A stretch of 64,000 nucleotides of DNA from Hsuehochloa calcarea (lineage: Eukaryota > Streptophyta > Magnoliopsida > Poales > Poaceae). Numbering within the stretch: position 1 is the stretch's first letter; each line of letters opens with the position of its first letter. The stretch lies in assembly GCA_036346395.1 (NCBI GenBank), contig CM070601.1:9049763-9113762 (forward strand), in the 5' to 3' direction. Shown here piece after piece: positions 1 through 11,286 of the stretch. The notes under the pieces are model-generated. The model did not search any database, had not been told where the DNA came from, and was given only the letters and a program-made list of their open reading frames with translations. A program made the translations under genes and the position numbers.

Positions 1-178
1 AATGCATCAGGTACAAAAGACAGTAAGATACTTAAACGAACGGCGATGTATGCACGGACTTTTTTTTTGTTCATACCACAGCTAATAGTCCGCGTTTGAC
101 AGGTCTACCTTTACCAAACGGACCAAAACAGGTGCCAAACTTCCTCACTTCAGCACATTTCGCGGCTCAGTTAGCCCA

Positions 179-179
<1 letters not shown>

Positions 180-209
<30 letters not shown>

Positions 210-233
210 AGGCAGAGGGTGAGGGTGAGTACC
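180..233. repeat. GAGGGT/GTGAGG hexamer microsatellite
   Basis: Tandem GGTGAG hexamers with one GGCAGA interruption. The matching spot in the other copy (about 2002-2028) is shorter, so the array changed length after the duplication. It is not the plant telomere repeat (TTTAGGG). Confidence 0.85.
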
Positions 234-654
234 AACTCCTGAGTCAAATCCAAAGTCCATGTTATTTCTAGGATTTCTCTGTCCCAATGTGTTGCACTAC
301 GCATCTCCGCTCATTGTCAACTCTGGTTGGGCGCACACGAACTGTTCGAGGAAATGCCCCAACGAAACCAGCCCAGTACCAGCACAGTCTGCGTGATGAA
401 ATTCAGTGGTTCTTTGTGGTCAAGTGTCAGGTGAGTTTCTCAAACACCATGGATTAGTGGTAAACATGCATCCGGTTTGTAGGATGACTTCTGCTGGTGA
501 ACTGAAAGTGTTGATTTTTAACTGCATGCATAAATTCCTTTTAAAAAAACTAAGCATGCAGAAGAACTGAAACGGCTGCAGAAACTTGGAACTGAAAACT
601 TGTTGCCTACAAATGGCGATGATCCCCAAGAGACAAGGTAAATTGGTTCAGACC

Positions 655-1190
655 CCACATGTTTGCGCTGAATTCCAAAATAGCCGTTGAGAAAATCCTT
701 CACTACCATGCCATTACCCTCTAGCGTGTTTGTGTATTCCCCGAATTGGGATCCAACAAGTGCATATAAGGAATATGCAACTGGACAGATACAGTAGTAC
801 CATCTCCACCATACGGGGATCCTCTGAGAACAATTGAGGAATGCATCTTAGAAGTTAGCAGACAATTTTGAGAAAGGAGCATCAGCACATAACACGTCGT
901 GGAAGGATGTTGCGGAGGGTTTACCGGTGGGGGGATAAGGTATCCTGCAAAGATGTTCCATATTGCATAGAATGCATTTGAGACTATTGCACCGATGTCG
1001 CAATTTGGTGTGATGGCAACAGCCATCATCCCGTAGAATGTGAAGTACATAAAAGTGAAGTATGTGAACAACAAGTACCAGAAGAATTTCTCCGTTGTCC
1101 GGTCAAAGCCAATGCAACTATAGACAATGACTCCATAGACAACAGCTTGAAGGAAAATATGTGGGACTTCTGTAATAACCTGTAGAGAGA
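655..1190 (-). pseudogene. PDR ABC transporter 3' exons, duplicate copy
   Basis: Two exon-like blocks on the minus strand. The upstream block (about 930-1181) encodes a PDR second-transmembrane-domain stretch, with peptides ITEVPHIFLQAVVYG and YFTFMYFTFYGMMAVA. The downstream block (about 655-823) begins RIPVWWRWYY and contains YALVGSQFGEYT and NGYFGIQRKHVG, the PDR C-terminal region. No upstream exons belong to this copy, so it cannot make a transporter. One visible difference from the sister copy is Ile for Met after MMAVA. The usual final hydrophobic helix and basic tail of PDR proteins is not found after HVG. Confidence 0.85.
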
Positions 1191-1211
1191 ACAAACTGAA
1201 GTGAGTAAAGG

Positions 1212-1823
1212 ACTGATGAGGGAGATGAGCAGTCTGCGATTTGGGTTGGTGACGAGTAGGGGTGGCTAATTCTTTGGCCGGAGTTGGAGGTTTGAGCTGG
1301 CAGCAACTGATGGAGGAAGCCGCCATGCTTGAGTTCCAGAAAGCTTCGAGTTCACGACACGACTTGTCGTCATGGATGGGAGTTAGTTTTATAGGCTTTT
1401 CCAGGGGATTTGAATGGGGGGGCATTGCATTGCACGGGACAGGAGTCAGGAGGTGGTTGGTCAGATCACGGCTGTTGATTTGGACTTGGACGCTGGATTT
1501 TAGCAAGCCGCGGGTGGTTAGCGTGGGCGCACCAACTTGTGTTTACTTGGCGTGTGGAAGCACCAGTGGCGTGTAAAAAGGTGCAGTTGGCACGTCGCGG
1601 GCGTGAGTGGGGCCCGATTGGTCTAGATATTTGCTTACCGACTGGCCACAGTAGCGTGCGCAGTGACCGAGCAAGTAGGCGTGCGCTACTGTTTTACGAC
1701 GCTAATTCATGTGGTTGGTAGTAGTATCTAAAAGTTCCTGCAATTTGGCTGTGAGATACTGAGACAGATCAGGAACCTGGTTGCGCGAAATTACCTGGTT
1801 AATGCCGGGTCGGCCACGTGTGC
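1212..1823. other. Single-copy spacer between the two 3' duplicates
   Basis: Unique sequence between the duplicated 3' ends. Open frames exist on both strands, but none shows a recognisable domain, and the longest minus-strand one simply runs on from PDR exon and intron sequence. I see no transposon termini. Confidence 0.6.
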
Positions 1824-3079
1824 AATGCATCAGGTACAAAAGACAGTAAGATACTTAAACGAACGGCGATGTATGCACGGACTTTTTTTTGTTCATACCA
1901 CAGCTAATAGTCCGCGTTTGACAGGTCTACCTTTACCAAACGGACCAAAACAGGTGCCAAACTTCCTCACTTCAGCACATTTCGCGGCTCAGTTAGCCCA
2001 GAGGGTGAGGGTGAGGGTGAGGGTGAGTACCAACTCCTGAGTCAAATCCAAAGTCCATGTTATTTCTAGGATTTCTCTGTCCCAATGTGTTGCACTACGC
2101 ATCTCCGCTCATTGTCAACTCTACTTGGCAGAAGGCGGTCTCAGCTCTCCACGCCGGCTGGGGAAGCCCGGAAGGCAACTACTGCCCATTCCATTGGTTG
2201 GGCGCACACGAACTGTTCGAGGAAATGCCCCAACGAAACCAGCCCAGTACCAGCAGTCTGCGTGATGAAATTCAGTGGTTCTTTGTGGTCAAGTGTCAGG
2301 TGAGTTTCTCAAACACCATGGATTAGTGGTAAACATGCATCCGGTTTGTAGGATGACTTCTGCTGGTGAACTGAAAGTGTTGATTTTTAACTGCATGCAT
2401 AAATTCCTTTTAAAAAAACTAAGCATGCAGAAGAACTGAAACGGCTGCAGAAACTTGGAACTGAAAACTTGTTGCCTACAAATGGCGATGATCCCCAAGA
2501 GACAAGGTAAATTGGTTCAGACCCCACATGTTTGCGCTGAATTCCAAAATAGCCGTTGAGAAAATCCTTCACTACCATGCCATTACCCTCTAGCGTGTTT
2601 GTGTATTCCCCGAATTGGGATCCAACAAGTGCATATAAGGAATATGCAACTGGACAGATACAGTAGTACCATCTCCACCATACGGGGATCCTCTGAGAAC
2701 AATTGAGGAATGCATCTTAGAAGTTAGCAGACAATTTTGAGAAAGGAGCATCAGCACATAACACGTCGTGGAAGGATGTTGCGGAGGGTTTACCGGTGGG
2801 GGGATAAGGTATCCTGCAAAGATGTTCCATATTGCATAGAATGCATTTGAGACTATTGCACCGATGTCGCAATTTGGTGTCATGGCAACAGCCATCATCC
2901 CGTAGAATGTGAAGTACATAAAAGTGAAGTATGTGAAGAACAAGTACCAGAAGAATTTCTCCGTTGTCCGGTCAAAGCCAATGCAACTATAGACAATGAC
3001 TCCATAGACAACAGCTTGAAGGAAAATATGTGGGACTTCTGTAATAACCTGTAGAGAGAACAAACTGAAGTGAGTAAAG
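1824..3079. repeat. Direct duplication, proximal copy (PDR 3' end)
   Basis: Partner of 1-1211. This copy is continuous with the rest of the PDR gene, so it is probably the original. It contains the 72 bp block (about 2122-2193) missing from the distal copy. Confidence 0.9.
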
Positions 3080-4890
3080 GAAAACCACATTTAAAAGTAC
3101 AAACTTGGCTGAAAGTGTCCTTTTTTTTGTGATAAGGGCATAAATAGTTGGGTTGTTTTTTGCAACGCCCTTCCTGTGCAAATGCATATGGAAGACCAGA
3201 GTACAATCCAGCTGCTTTCTCTCTATAGAAGGCTGTTCTTTCAACATCCACAATTGGTTGCACTGTCATACCGTTCTGGATCCCAATAAATAGAACAGCG
3301 GCATGCATTGACCCTAAGGAATCGAATAGGTCTTGTTGTGTGTACCTGATTTTCTTTTGTTCTTCCATCCCAAGGTTTTTGCATATCTGGAGCTATATGT
3401 CAGATGATGGCAGATAAATATTGTAATGGCAGTGGAATATGTTAACTTACACTTTCTTGCCAAGTTTCCAGAAGATTGTACCGAATATCAGGGCAATGAC
3501 AGTAGTAAAGAAAATTCCCATTGCTGTGTAGGATGGGTTGCGCCAATACGTCTTGTGTTGCTTCCACAAACAGGCTTTGCATTGTGGGAAGAAGGACCGA
3601 GTATTTAGTTGGGAAGAAAAGGTCACTAGAACCAGATGGAGGAGCACTGAGTTCTTGGATCAGTTTTTTGTTTCTTCTGCAACATGTAATTGGGAAATTT
3701 TGAAGTATATAGCTTTGCACCACATCAAGGGACATAAGATGTATTTTAGGTTGATTTTTTTCTCTTCCTTACTTGAACAAATCAGAGTTTTTGTATATTT
3801 CAGCAAACTTAACACCCGAAATGTCTTCCTGATGCTGTGCAGTTATCTCCAGCATCCAAGCTGCAGGATTATAACCATCTTTAATCTTCATTACCCCCGG
3901 TAAACTCTGATAGTACATTATAGGGTTCAGTTATTCAGTTCAAACAAAAATTATTTCTGATGACTCACCTCAAAGTATTTTATGAGGTGACAAGAGTCCC
4001 GTCCTTGTGGGCCAACATAAATTTCTTCTCCTCTTTTCATGAAAGAGCAGAAGAGAGAGACACCCAGGAAGTGTTATTATACCTGACAGTCTTAAAGGAG
4101 TGAATAATCTCATTGTCAGTCAAGTCAGTTCTTCAGTAGTATTAGTGTATTACGTACCGACCTCATCGAAAGCTTCAAAAATATCAATGCTGGGCTGATG
4201 AATGGTGCACACCAAAGTCCTTCCTGTGTCCACGATGTTCCTCACAGTCCTCGTAACAATTGCAGCTGCCCTTGCATCTTCCAGACCAGAAGTTGGTTCA
4301 TCAATAAATATTATTGATGGGTTTGCAACAAGCTCGACAGCTACGGTGAGCCTTTTCCGTTGCTCTGTGGACAGTCCATCCACACAAGGAAGGCCTACTA
4401 ATGCTCCTCGAATCGAGTTCAGCTCAACAAGCTCCATCACTTCTTCAATGAACATCTGTATCCATGATCTCCAAAATCAAGCCGAATGGTGGACGTCATG
4501 GCCTCATGGGCAATCTTCTTAATTATAGAAAGTCTAGTTTCACTTGTTTTTTTTTAAAAAAGAAGTCGTCTAGTTTCACTTACCTTTCTTGCGTTAGAGT
4601 CAACCTCAGCTGGCAATCGGAGCCATGAAGAGTAGATAAGTGATTCGTATACTGTGACGTGTGGAGAATGAATGTCATTTTTCTCACAATAGCCAGAGAT
4701 ACGGGCAAATGTTTATTGCTTCTTTGGATACCCAGAAATGCAAATATCTCCATCAATGTAACCCCCAGTCTTCCGTCCTGCTGCCAAGACATCCATAAGA
4801 GTAGTCTTCCCTGCACCACTTATGCCCATTAATGATGTAAGAACTCCTGGCCTGAAAGCTCCACTCACACCCTTGAGCAGCACAAGCCTA
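2524..4890 (-). pseudogene. PDR/ABCG transporter, second half (NBD2 and TMD2), broken
   Basis: Full-size plant PDR (ABCG) proteins are plasma-membrane exporters with order NBD1-TMD1-NBD2-TMD2. This stretch gives NBD2 and TMD2. Seen in order on the minus strand: DRLVLLKGVSGAFRPGV, Walker A GISGAGKTT (about 4800-4890), YCEKNDIHSPHVTVYESL (about 4585-4700), signature LSTEQRKRLTVAVELVANPS and Walker B IIFIDEPTSGLE (about 4150-4470), MKRGEEIYVGPQGR (about 3967-4045), GVMKIKDGYNPAAWMLE (about 3777-3899), LSAPPSGSSDLFFPTKYS then CKACLWKQHKTYWRNPSY (about 3447-3700), YTQQDLFDSLGSMHAA (3175-3368), ITEVPHIFLQ (about 2799-3050) and RIPVWWRWYY (2524-2692). It is dead: an in-frame TAA (plus-strand tta at 4713-4715) follows GYPKKQ, and about two bases are lost after PTKYS (near 3596-3602), so the next residues lie in another frame. 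Confidence 0.92.
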
Positions 4891-4905
4891 TCTTCTGTTA
4901 CACTA

Positions 4906-5195
4906 TGATCAAATACGGCTCGACATGATCAAATACGGCTCGTCGAGGGGCACCAGCGAGGCGACCAGCGGCTCGTCGATCGAGCTCCCGGTTGGCAGAG
5001 TGATGGCGACACAGCGATTCGGGCGACGGCGGCAGAAGTATAGCAGCGGAAGGAGGGAGCTAGGTTAGTTACCTTGCTCTGATACCATGTTATGAATATT
5101 ATGTATATTCAAGAGGGTCCAATAAGCAATATATATAAAGAGTACAAAGAGTTGCCATATACAGATAAAGAATACAAAAGAGTCATATTTTACCA
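4906..5195 (-). mobile_element. Copia-type LTR and leader fragment inside PDR
   Basis: On the minus strand an LTR end (ATAACA, 5088-5093) is followed at once by TGGTATCAGAGC (5076-5087), the initiator-Met-tRNA primer-binding site of plant Copia elements, then a GC-rich leader to about 4906. The LTR portion is about 108 bp (5088-5195) and may be truncated. No pol or second LTR is present. It lies exactly where PDR exons for the first transmembrane domain should be: PDR coding resumes on either side (FAEAFQSF at 5196; DRLVLLKGVSG at 4890). Confidence 0.85.
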
Positions 5196-6026
5196 GGAAT
5201 GACTGAAAGGCTTCAGCAAATTAGCTGACAGAAGAAATATACCGGTATGGCTTATCCCTGTGTGCCCAGTACTGGGTAATAAACTGAAGCAAACTCAAAA
5301 CATAATACCAACTTTATTGCACTATGAAGAGATGTGTACTTGGGAGTGCTAAACTCACTTCTTGCAAAAAGTCAGCAACACCTTTTCTCTCTGGACATTT
5401 GAAGCCCATAAATTCAAAGAACTCAAGGGCGTTTTCTCTGGGGCCTTGATACGCAATCTGCCCATCTGATAGAAGTACAATATCATCAAACAGATCATAT
5501 GTCTCAGAATCTGGTTGAAGCAGTGCTATTAGTGCAGTTCCTTCTAGGATGCGGACCATTTGCTTGATGGAGTTGATAATGTGATATGTCGTAGAACTGT
5601 CAAGGCCAGTTGATATTTCATCCATGAAAAGTGCTTTTGCTGGTCCAACAATCATTTCACCTGCAAGGGTTCCAGTTATGGAATTAGTTTTCCTTCCTTT
5701 TAAATTTTTATTTTCCATCCAAATATCCATTCTTTGGTATTGAATTACCAGTTGTGACACGCTTCTTTTGCCCTCCAGAGATGCCACGTATGACGTATCA
5801 TTGATTCTCCTACCAGAGTGTCAGCGCAAATGTCCAGACCCAAAACCTTTCACACAAACGTGAGGCTCGTTTTTTTTTTCTTAGAGAAAACTTGTGGCTG
5901 AGATATACAAACTCCTATAGACTACAGTTTTCATATACAATTATCTTAAGGTTTCTAGGTTGTATTCATACCTTCAGAATGTAATCTGTGACAACACTCT
6001 CCTGCCCTTCCATAGATATTGCCTGC
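5196..6026 (-). pseudogene. PDR/ABCG transporter NBD1 exons (single-copy part)
   Basis: Minus-strand exons of the first nucleotide-binding domain: ISMEGQESVVTDYILK (about 5970-6026), VLGLDICADTLVGESMIR then ISGGQKKRVTT (about 5755-5848), GEMIVGPAKALFMDEISTGLDSS with the D-loop and later IALLQPDSETYDLFDDIVLLSDGQIAYQGPRE (about 5350-5661), and WAHRDKPYRYIS plus FAEAFQSF (5196-5262). Introns keep GT-AG borders. Damage: an extra 7 bp direct repeat of ATACGT-type sequence (about 5781-5795) shifts the frame just before the ABC signature, and near 5225 an extra base plus an in-frame TAA precede FAEAFQSF. TMD1, which should follow, is absent. Confidence 0.9.
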
Positions 6027-6170
6027 AGGAGTATGTTTTGTTTAGTAATTTAATGTGTAGTGTATCATGCTTAGCAAATCAAATGGACATGGTATTGCCA
6101 TTCTGTGTGCTGAACCACATAGTGGGTTGATCCTCTGTTTGGTCAAATTGCTATATGAAGCTAACATTTA
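6027..6170. other. PDR intron remnant
   Basis: Non-coding AT-rich DNA between the ISMEGQ exon and the tandem duplication breakpoint. No feature seen. Confidence 0.6.
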
Positions 6171-6515
6171 CTGTTGAGTACCATTTTAAGTTAAAACCCC
6201 ATTGAAGAGAGCTACCCCCCCACACAATGGAAGCATTAATGTTGAGAAAACATTTTAAGCTAAAACCCTATTGAAGAGAGCTACCTTTTTTTTCTCTATG
6301 GGAAGCAGGACCAGATCAGATACAGGTTTGGTTTCAGGATCGAAAGGTTATGAATAAGGCCCCATTTGGAAAGCTGGATTTTTCTCAAATTCCTGCAAGG
6401 ACATTCCTACGTTCCCAAATGAGACTAGGAATTGGGGAAAATTCTTGCGTTCTAAATGGGATCTCAATAGTTTTAGTGTTCTTCTTAGGCAACAGTTAGT
6501 GCTCTTACTTTCATA

Positions 6516-7620
6516 TATAGATCGACATCAGGATCAGGGCTTAATGTTTGCTTCCTTCTCTCTCCGTGACAGCTCTGTCAACATGTCTGCAAATCATTCA
6601 CAAGGAAAAGAACTTTTAGCTGTTAGCATCAAGACATGCTAATTGGGTTTCAAATCTGACTGATGTACATGCCCACCTACCGTAGCGGGTGCCAACACCT
6701 TGGCATCTCGCATAGAAAGCCAAGGTTTCCCTCACTGTCGTCTCCCCAATGCGGACATCATGCTGTCCAATGTAAGCGTTCTTTGCGGGACAAACTCGTC
6801 CCCTGAGACCTAGTTTTACCAGAACCCGGGGAAGAGTGCCACTTACTCAGTTCTCACTTATACAAATACAAGTTAAAACCACAGGTAAAATCCGTATGCA
6901 GATATCTGTTTGTTGTTTTACTTTACCTCCTAGGTCTGATGATACCACTGATGTTATGCAGGACGCATATAGGCCTATTCCCGTTTGGAATAGTACGGAG
7001 AGCACTCATCATGGCCTGCAAGAACACCACCATGGCAAAGTTTGAATCCAGTTCACATAACCATATTTGCTATTCCAGTCCATTATCCGCATGCAGAACT
7101 TACCGTGATCCTGTTGCTGAAGAAGTTGAGGAAAGTCGGGACTCCCTGGTTCCCCACGAAGGCCTCTGCATCGACATTCAGATTCTAGCGGACCTCGATC
7201 GTCGGGTTCTCAGTCCCAACACTGCAAGTACAATGGTCACAGAAGTCTAACTACTAGAAGTTCCAACACCAGCTGCAGGGGGGAAGATGAGGAAGAAACA
7301 AGAAAGCGGCCGGACTCACTGGTCCATCCTGCTCCGGAGTTTGAGGAGGAAGCTCTCGTTGTCCTCGTCGGCAGTCCTGACCAGCTTCTCCAGCAGGAGC
7401 TTCCTGTCCTGCATGCCCAAGCTTGGGATGTCCACCTCCTGCAGCTCGCCATCCTTGCTCGTGAGGATGCCCTCCCGACGCGGTCGTAGGTCAGCAGCCC
7501 TCCAGCGCCGCCCATTTGAGTGCCTCCTCGTCGTCGTCCTCCTGGCCGGACCGGGACTGCCCAAGCATTGTGCCACCGAGCTGCTGTGCGGGCTGCCTCG
7601 GAAGTCGAGGACTCGCCATC
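6516..7620 (-). pseudogene. PDR 5' exons, unit A (extra-damaged duplicate)
   Basis: Same exon set as unit B, with more lesions. Exon 1 (about 7315-7620) encodes DGELQEVDIPSLGMQDRK but is frameshifted upstream relative to unit B (near 7495). Exon 2 (about 7110-7216) has a TAG (plus-strand cta at 7195-7197) after PTIEVR. The exon with DEFVPQRT has lost 4 bp near 6776, and the DMLTELSRREKEANIK exon has an extra base near 6538 that makes an immediate stop. The P-loop is cut to SGKT. No product is possible. Confidence 0.9.
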
Positions 7621-8218
7621 CTCAAAGTGCATTCCATTTATTCCAGTGTATGGCTTGCTCGGCTCTAACCTTCTACTGCAACTACTTCCTCGAGGATTGA
7701 AGCTCTGACTCCGAGTCTCTGATCCTGTTCCTGGGCTGCAATTACTTCTCTATCTTTTAACATGACCCTTGTACTGAAAGACAGGTGTTGATGAAAGATA
7801 ACAGTGAGGGGGTGATACATAGGCATGGGTGCAAATATCTGATCTTTAATACTAGCACCTATAAACAACTCATTTGTCTGATGAAAAAAGTGACCCTTCA
7901 TTGAGATACAAGAGAGATTCTATGATAATTGGGCCTTGTCAAAAATAGTACAAAGATGGGAAGTCGGACATTATTTTCCATTTTCATCGTTTCTATGACT
8001 CACTTCAATACTCGTGGAATGCAGCGTTTTTTTTCCCACTGACAACATTAAAGAAGGCATCCACGTCAACAACAGTTAAGTCAAGTAGCAGTAAATGCGA
8101 GTGAACTTTGAGAAGGGTAGCGAGCTTGCTATGGCCTATGACTATGCTCGCTGTCACAACTCCCAACATATCACTGTACTGCACGTCCATAGCATATCAA
8201 CCTGTTGGGGGAGAGCAT
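7621..8218. other. PDR 5' flank, unit A
   Basis: Upstream region of PDR exon 1, repeated at about 10704-11286. No coding feature recognised. A 61-codon minus-strand frame at 8005-8190 is not open to the same extent in the other unit, where about 30 bp are missing, so it is unlikely to be a gene. Confidence 0.6.
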
Positions 8219-8431
8219 TGATATGAAACCTAGAATGTCTGTTATGGATAAATACCAGTACTATTTTTGGAGGGTTTAGTCTATAAATAAAAAAACGGTG
8301 CTACCCATGTAATCATTTCTGATTCATTAATAAAGACTCCTAGCGTTCTCTCTCACATTGGTGTTTCTGGTGTTATTGATTGATTGCGTGATTGTATTAC
8401 CGTTCATCGATTCATCGATTATTTCTTAACA
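8219..8431 (+). mobile_element. Copia 5' LTR, unit A copy
   Basis: Begins TGATATGAAAC and ends TTAACA, 213 bp, matching the LTRs at 11287-11501 and 15340-15547. Carries the shared TATA-like tataaataaa and aataaagact near its 3' part. The 5 bp before it are AGCAT; those after the 3' LTR (15548-15552) are AGCGT, a possible decayed target duplication. Confidence 0.9.
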
Positions 8432-9255
8432 CGTTATCAGCATGAATCGCTCTCCAAGGTGAAAGGTAATTTCAATCTACAGTGCATTGCAATTTATGTA
8501 CTAATCTAGATTGATACTAGATCTGCAATACCATGATTAGATCTGCAGTTTGTGTCCTAAGATTAAGATCTAGATCTAGTAGACTAATCAACACACTCAT
8601 GTGGCCTCGGATCACATGAACAAGAAACAAAAAGCCTCGCCTCGGCCGACCGTAGTGGCGCGCTCAAGACGCCGACGCCAACCCCGGCCGTCGCCGCACC
8701 GCCTCGCTTTCATTGCCACCGCGCCGAATGCGCCGCTCAAGGCACCCACCACATCACGGAAGAAGGGGAAGGGAAGATCCGACCACCAAGCGCCGCCGGT
8801 TGAATCGCGTCGCGCCGCGGTTGAACCTCGCCGCGCCGCCCGCCGCCTCCGCTCGCGCACCCGCACGGTGCCGCATGTGAAGCGGCCGTCTTGGACGCTT
8901 GAAGAAGAAGGTGGAGGGGACGGATCGGATCGCCCGCCGACGCAAGCTCCGCCCGTCCGCCCGGCCGCTTGCCACTCACCAGCTCGCTTCGCTTCCGCGC
9001 CGCCTCCTGAGGACGCCGCCACCAGTGTTGCCGCCGCCCGCTGCACCGCTTTTAAATATATGAAAGTAGAGGCGAGTCACCTATTTTCTGGAGAGAATAC
9101 AAGGTGATATCTGTGGACCTATTCAACCTGTCGGGCCCCTTTAGATATTTTATACTCGTATTAGATGCTTCTACTAGGTGGTCCTATGTATGCCCATGCC
9201 TACTAGGAACAACGTCTTTGCTAAACTAATAGCTCAAATTATCATAATAAAGGCA
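8432..9255 (+). mobile_element. Copia leader and truncated internal region, unit A
   Basis: Follows the LTR with acgttatcagcacga, shared with unit B, rather than the common TGGTATCAGAGC primer site. A very GC-rich stretch (about 8600-9050) gives long open frames on both strands with low-complexity Arg/Pro/Ala translations; I do not treat these as genes. From about 9085 a decayed integrase-leading segment begins and stops at the duplication joint. Confidence 0.75.
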
Positions 9256-9595
9256 CTGTTGAGTATCATTTTAAGTTAAAACCCCATTGAAGAGAGCTAC
9301 CCCCAATGGAAGCATTAATGTCGAGAAAACATTTTAAGCTAAAACCCTATTGAAGAGAGCTACCTTTTTTTTCTCTATGGGAAGCAGGACCAGATCAGAT
9401 ACAGGTTTGGTTTCAGGATCGAAAGGTTATTAATAAGGCCCCATTTGGAAAGCTGGATTTTTCTCAAATTCCTGCAAGGACATTCCTACGTTCCCAAATG
9501 AGCCTAGGAATTGGGGAAAATTCTTGCGTTCTAAATGGGATCTCAATAGTTTTAGTGTTCTTCTTAGGCAACAGTTAGTGCTCTTACTTTCATAT

Positions 9596-10703
9596 ATAGA
9601 TCGACATCAGGATCATGCTTAATGTTTGCTTCCTTCTCTCTCCGTGACAGCTCTGTCAACATGTCTGCAAATCATTCACAAGGAAAAGAACTTTTAGCTG
9701 TTAGCATCAAGACATGCTAATTGGGTTTCAAATCTGACTGATGTACATGCCCACCTACCGTAGCGGGTGCCAACACCTTGGCATCTCGCATAGAAAGCCA
9801 AGGTTTCCCTCACTGTCGTCTCCCCAATGCGGACATCATGCTGTCCAATGTAAGCAGAAGTTCTTTGCGGGACAAACTCGTCCCCTGAGACCTAGTTTTA
9901 CCAGAACCCGGGGAAGAGTGCCACTTACTCAGTTCTCACTTATACAAATACAAGTTAAAACCACAGGTAAAATCCGTATGCAGATATCTGTTTGTTGTTT
10001 TACTTTACCTCCTAGGTCTGATGATACCACTGATGTTATGCAGGACGCATATAGGCCTATTCCCGTTTGGAATAGTACGGAGAGCACTCATCATGGCCTG
10101 CAAGAACACCACCATGGCAAAGTTTGAATCCAGTTCACATAACCATATTTGCTATTCCAGTCCATTATCCGCATGCAGAACTTACCGTGATCCTGTTGCT
10201 GAAGAAGTTGAGGAAAGTCGGGACTCCCTGGTTCCCCACGAAGGCCTCTGCATCGACATTCAGATTCTAGCGGACCTCGATCGTCGGGTTCTCAGTCCCA
10301 ACACTGCAAGTACAATGGTCACAGAAGTCTAACTACTAGAAGTTCCAACACCAGCTGCAGGGGGGAAGATGAGGAAGAAACAAGAAAGCGGCCGGACTCA
10401 CTGGTCCATCCTGCTCCGGAGTTTGAGGAGGAAGCTCTCGTTGTCCTCGTCGGCAGTCCTGACCAGCTTCTCCAGCAGGAGCTTCCTGTCCTGCATGCCC
10501 AAGCTTGGGATGTCCACCTCCTGCAGCTCGCCATCCTTGCTCGTGAGGATGCCCCTCCCGACGCGGTCGTAGGTCAGCAGCCGCTCCAGCGCCGCCCATT
10601 TGAGTGCCTCCTCGTCGTCGTCCTCCTGGCCGGACCGGGACTGCCCAAGCATTGTGCCACCGAGCTGCTGTGCGGGCTGCCTCGGAAGTCGAGGACTCGC
10701 CAT
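9596..10703 (-). pseudogene. PDR 5' exons, unit B (better preserved)
   Basis: Minus strand. Exon 1 starts at Met 10703 (MASPRLPRQPA) and holds the PDR N-terminal hallmark EEALKWAALERLLTYDR, then GELQEVDIPSLGMQDRKLLLEK to a GT donor near 10397. Exon 2 (about 10194-10299) gives NLNVDAEAFVGNQGVPTF but has an in-frame TAG just before it (plus cta at 10267-10269), identical to unit A. Exon 3 (about 10015-10102) gives LHNISGIIRPRR. Exon 4 (about 9765-9920) jumps from SGKT straight to DEFVPQRTSAYIGQHD, so the rest of the P-loop helix and the following strand are deleted in both units. Exon 5 (about 9596-9665) gives DMLTELSRREKEANIK. The gene was inactive before it duplicated. Confidence 0.92.
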
Positions 10704-11286
10704 CCTCAAAGTGCATTCCATTTATTCCAGTGTATGGCTTGCTCGGCTCTAACCTTCTACTGCAACAACTTCCTCGAGGATTGAAGCTCTGACTCCGAGT
10801 CTCTGATCCTGTTCCTGGGCTGCAATTACTTCTCTATCTTTTAACATGACCCTTGTACTGAAAGACAGGTGTTGATGAAAGATAACAGTGAGGGGGTGGT
10901 ACATAGGCATGGGTGCAAATATCTGATGTTTAATACTAGCACCTATAAACAACTCATTTGTCTGATGAAAAAAGTGACCCTTCATTGAGATACAAGAGAG
11001 ATTCTATGATAATTGGGCCTTGTCAAAAATAGTACAAAGATGGGAAGTCGGACATTATTTTCCATTTTCATCGTTTCTATAACTCACTTCAATACTCGTG
11101 GAATGCAGCGTTTTTTTCCCCCACTGACAACATTAAAGAATGTAAATGAAGTCAAGTAGCAGTAAATGCCAGTCAACTTTGAGAAGAGTAGCGAGCTTGC
11201 TATGGCCTATGACTATGCTCGCTGTCACAACTCCCGACATATCACTGTACTGCACGTCCATAGCATATCAACAGGGGGGAGAGTAT
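10704..11286. other. PDR 5' flank, unit B
   Basis: Copy of 7621-8218 with a deletion of about 30 bp around 11140. No coding feature or clear core promoter recognised. Confidence 0.6.

Larger units (their letters stand above)
1..1211. repeat. Direct duplication, distal copy (PDR 3' end)
   Basis: This segment repeats 1824-3079 almost base for base in the same orientation. It includes the last recognisable PDR transporter exons and about 450 bp downstream of them. Differences seen: it lacks about 72 bp present near 2122-2193 of the other copy, it has more GAGGGT units (180-233), and it has scattered single-base changes. Similarity stops abruptly at about 1211, where the other copy continues with upstream PDR intron. 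The left end may lie outside the window. Confidence 0.9.
6171..9255. repeat. 3.09 kb tandem duplication, unit A
   Basis: Starts at ctgttgagta (6171) and ends at 9255 against a second ctgttgagta (9256). It contains PDR exons 1-5, the PDR upstream region, and the Copia 5' LTR, leader and beginning of the integrase region. Sites 7287/10369 and 8219/11287 show the same spacing, about 3.07-3.08 kb. The units differ by scattered substitutions and many short indels, most in the GC-rich Copia leader. Confidence 0.93.

Noticed and set aside
180..233. Possible telomere-like repeat
   Set aside because: The unit is GGTGAG, not TTTAGGG; it is an ordinary microsatellite within a duplicated segment.
721..1506. 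261-codon minus-strand open frame
   Set aside because: It joins a real PDR transmembrane exon to intron on one side and unrelated spacer on the other; not a protein of its own.
8601..9107. 168-codon frame rich in Arg/Pro/Ala, with frames on the other strand
   Set aside because: Composition-driven frame in the GC-rich Copia leader; not conserved in frame in unit B.
2590..10703. Sequencing errors as the sole cause of PDR frameshifts
   Set aside because: In-frame nonsense substitutions, one shared by both duplicated units, plus a missing domain cannot be simple indel errors; some single-base shifts still could be.
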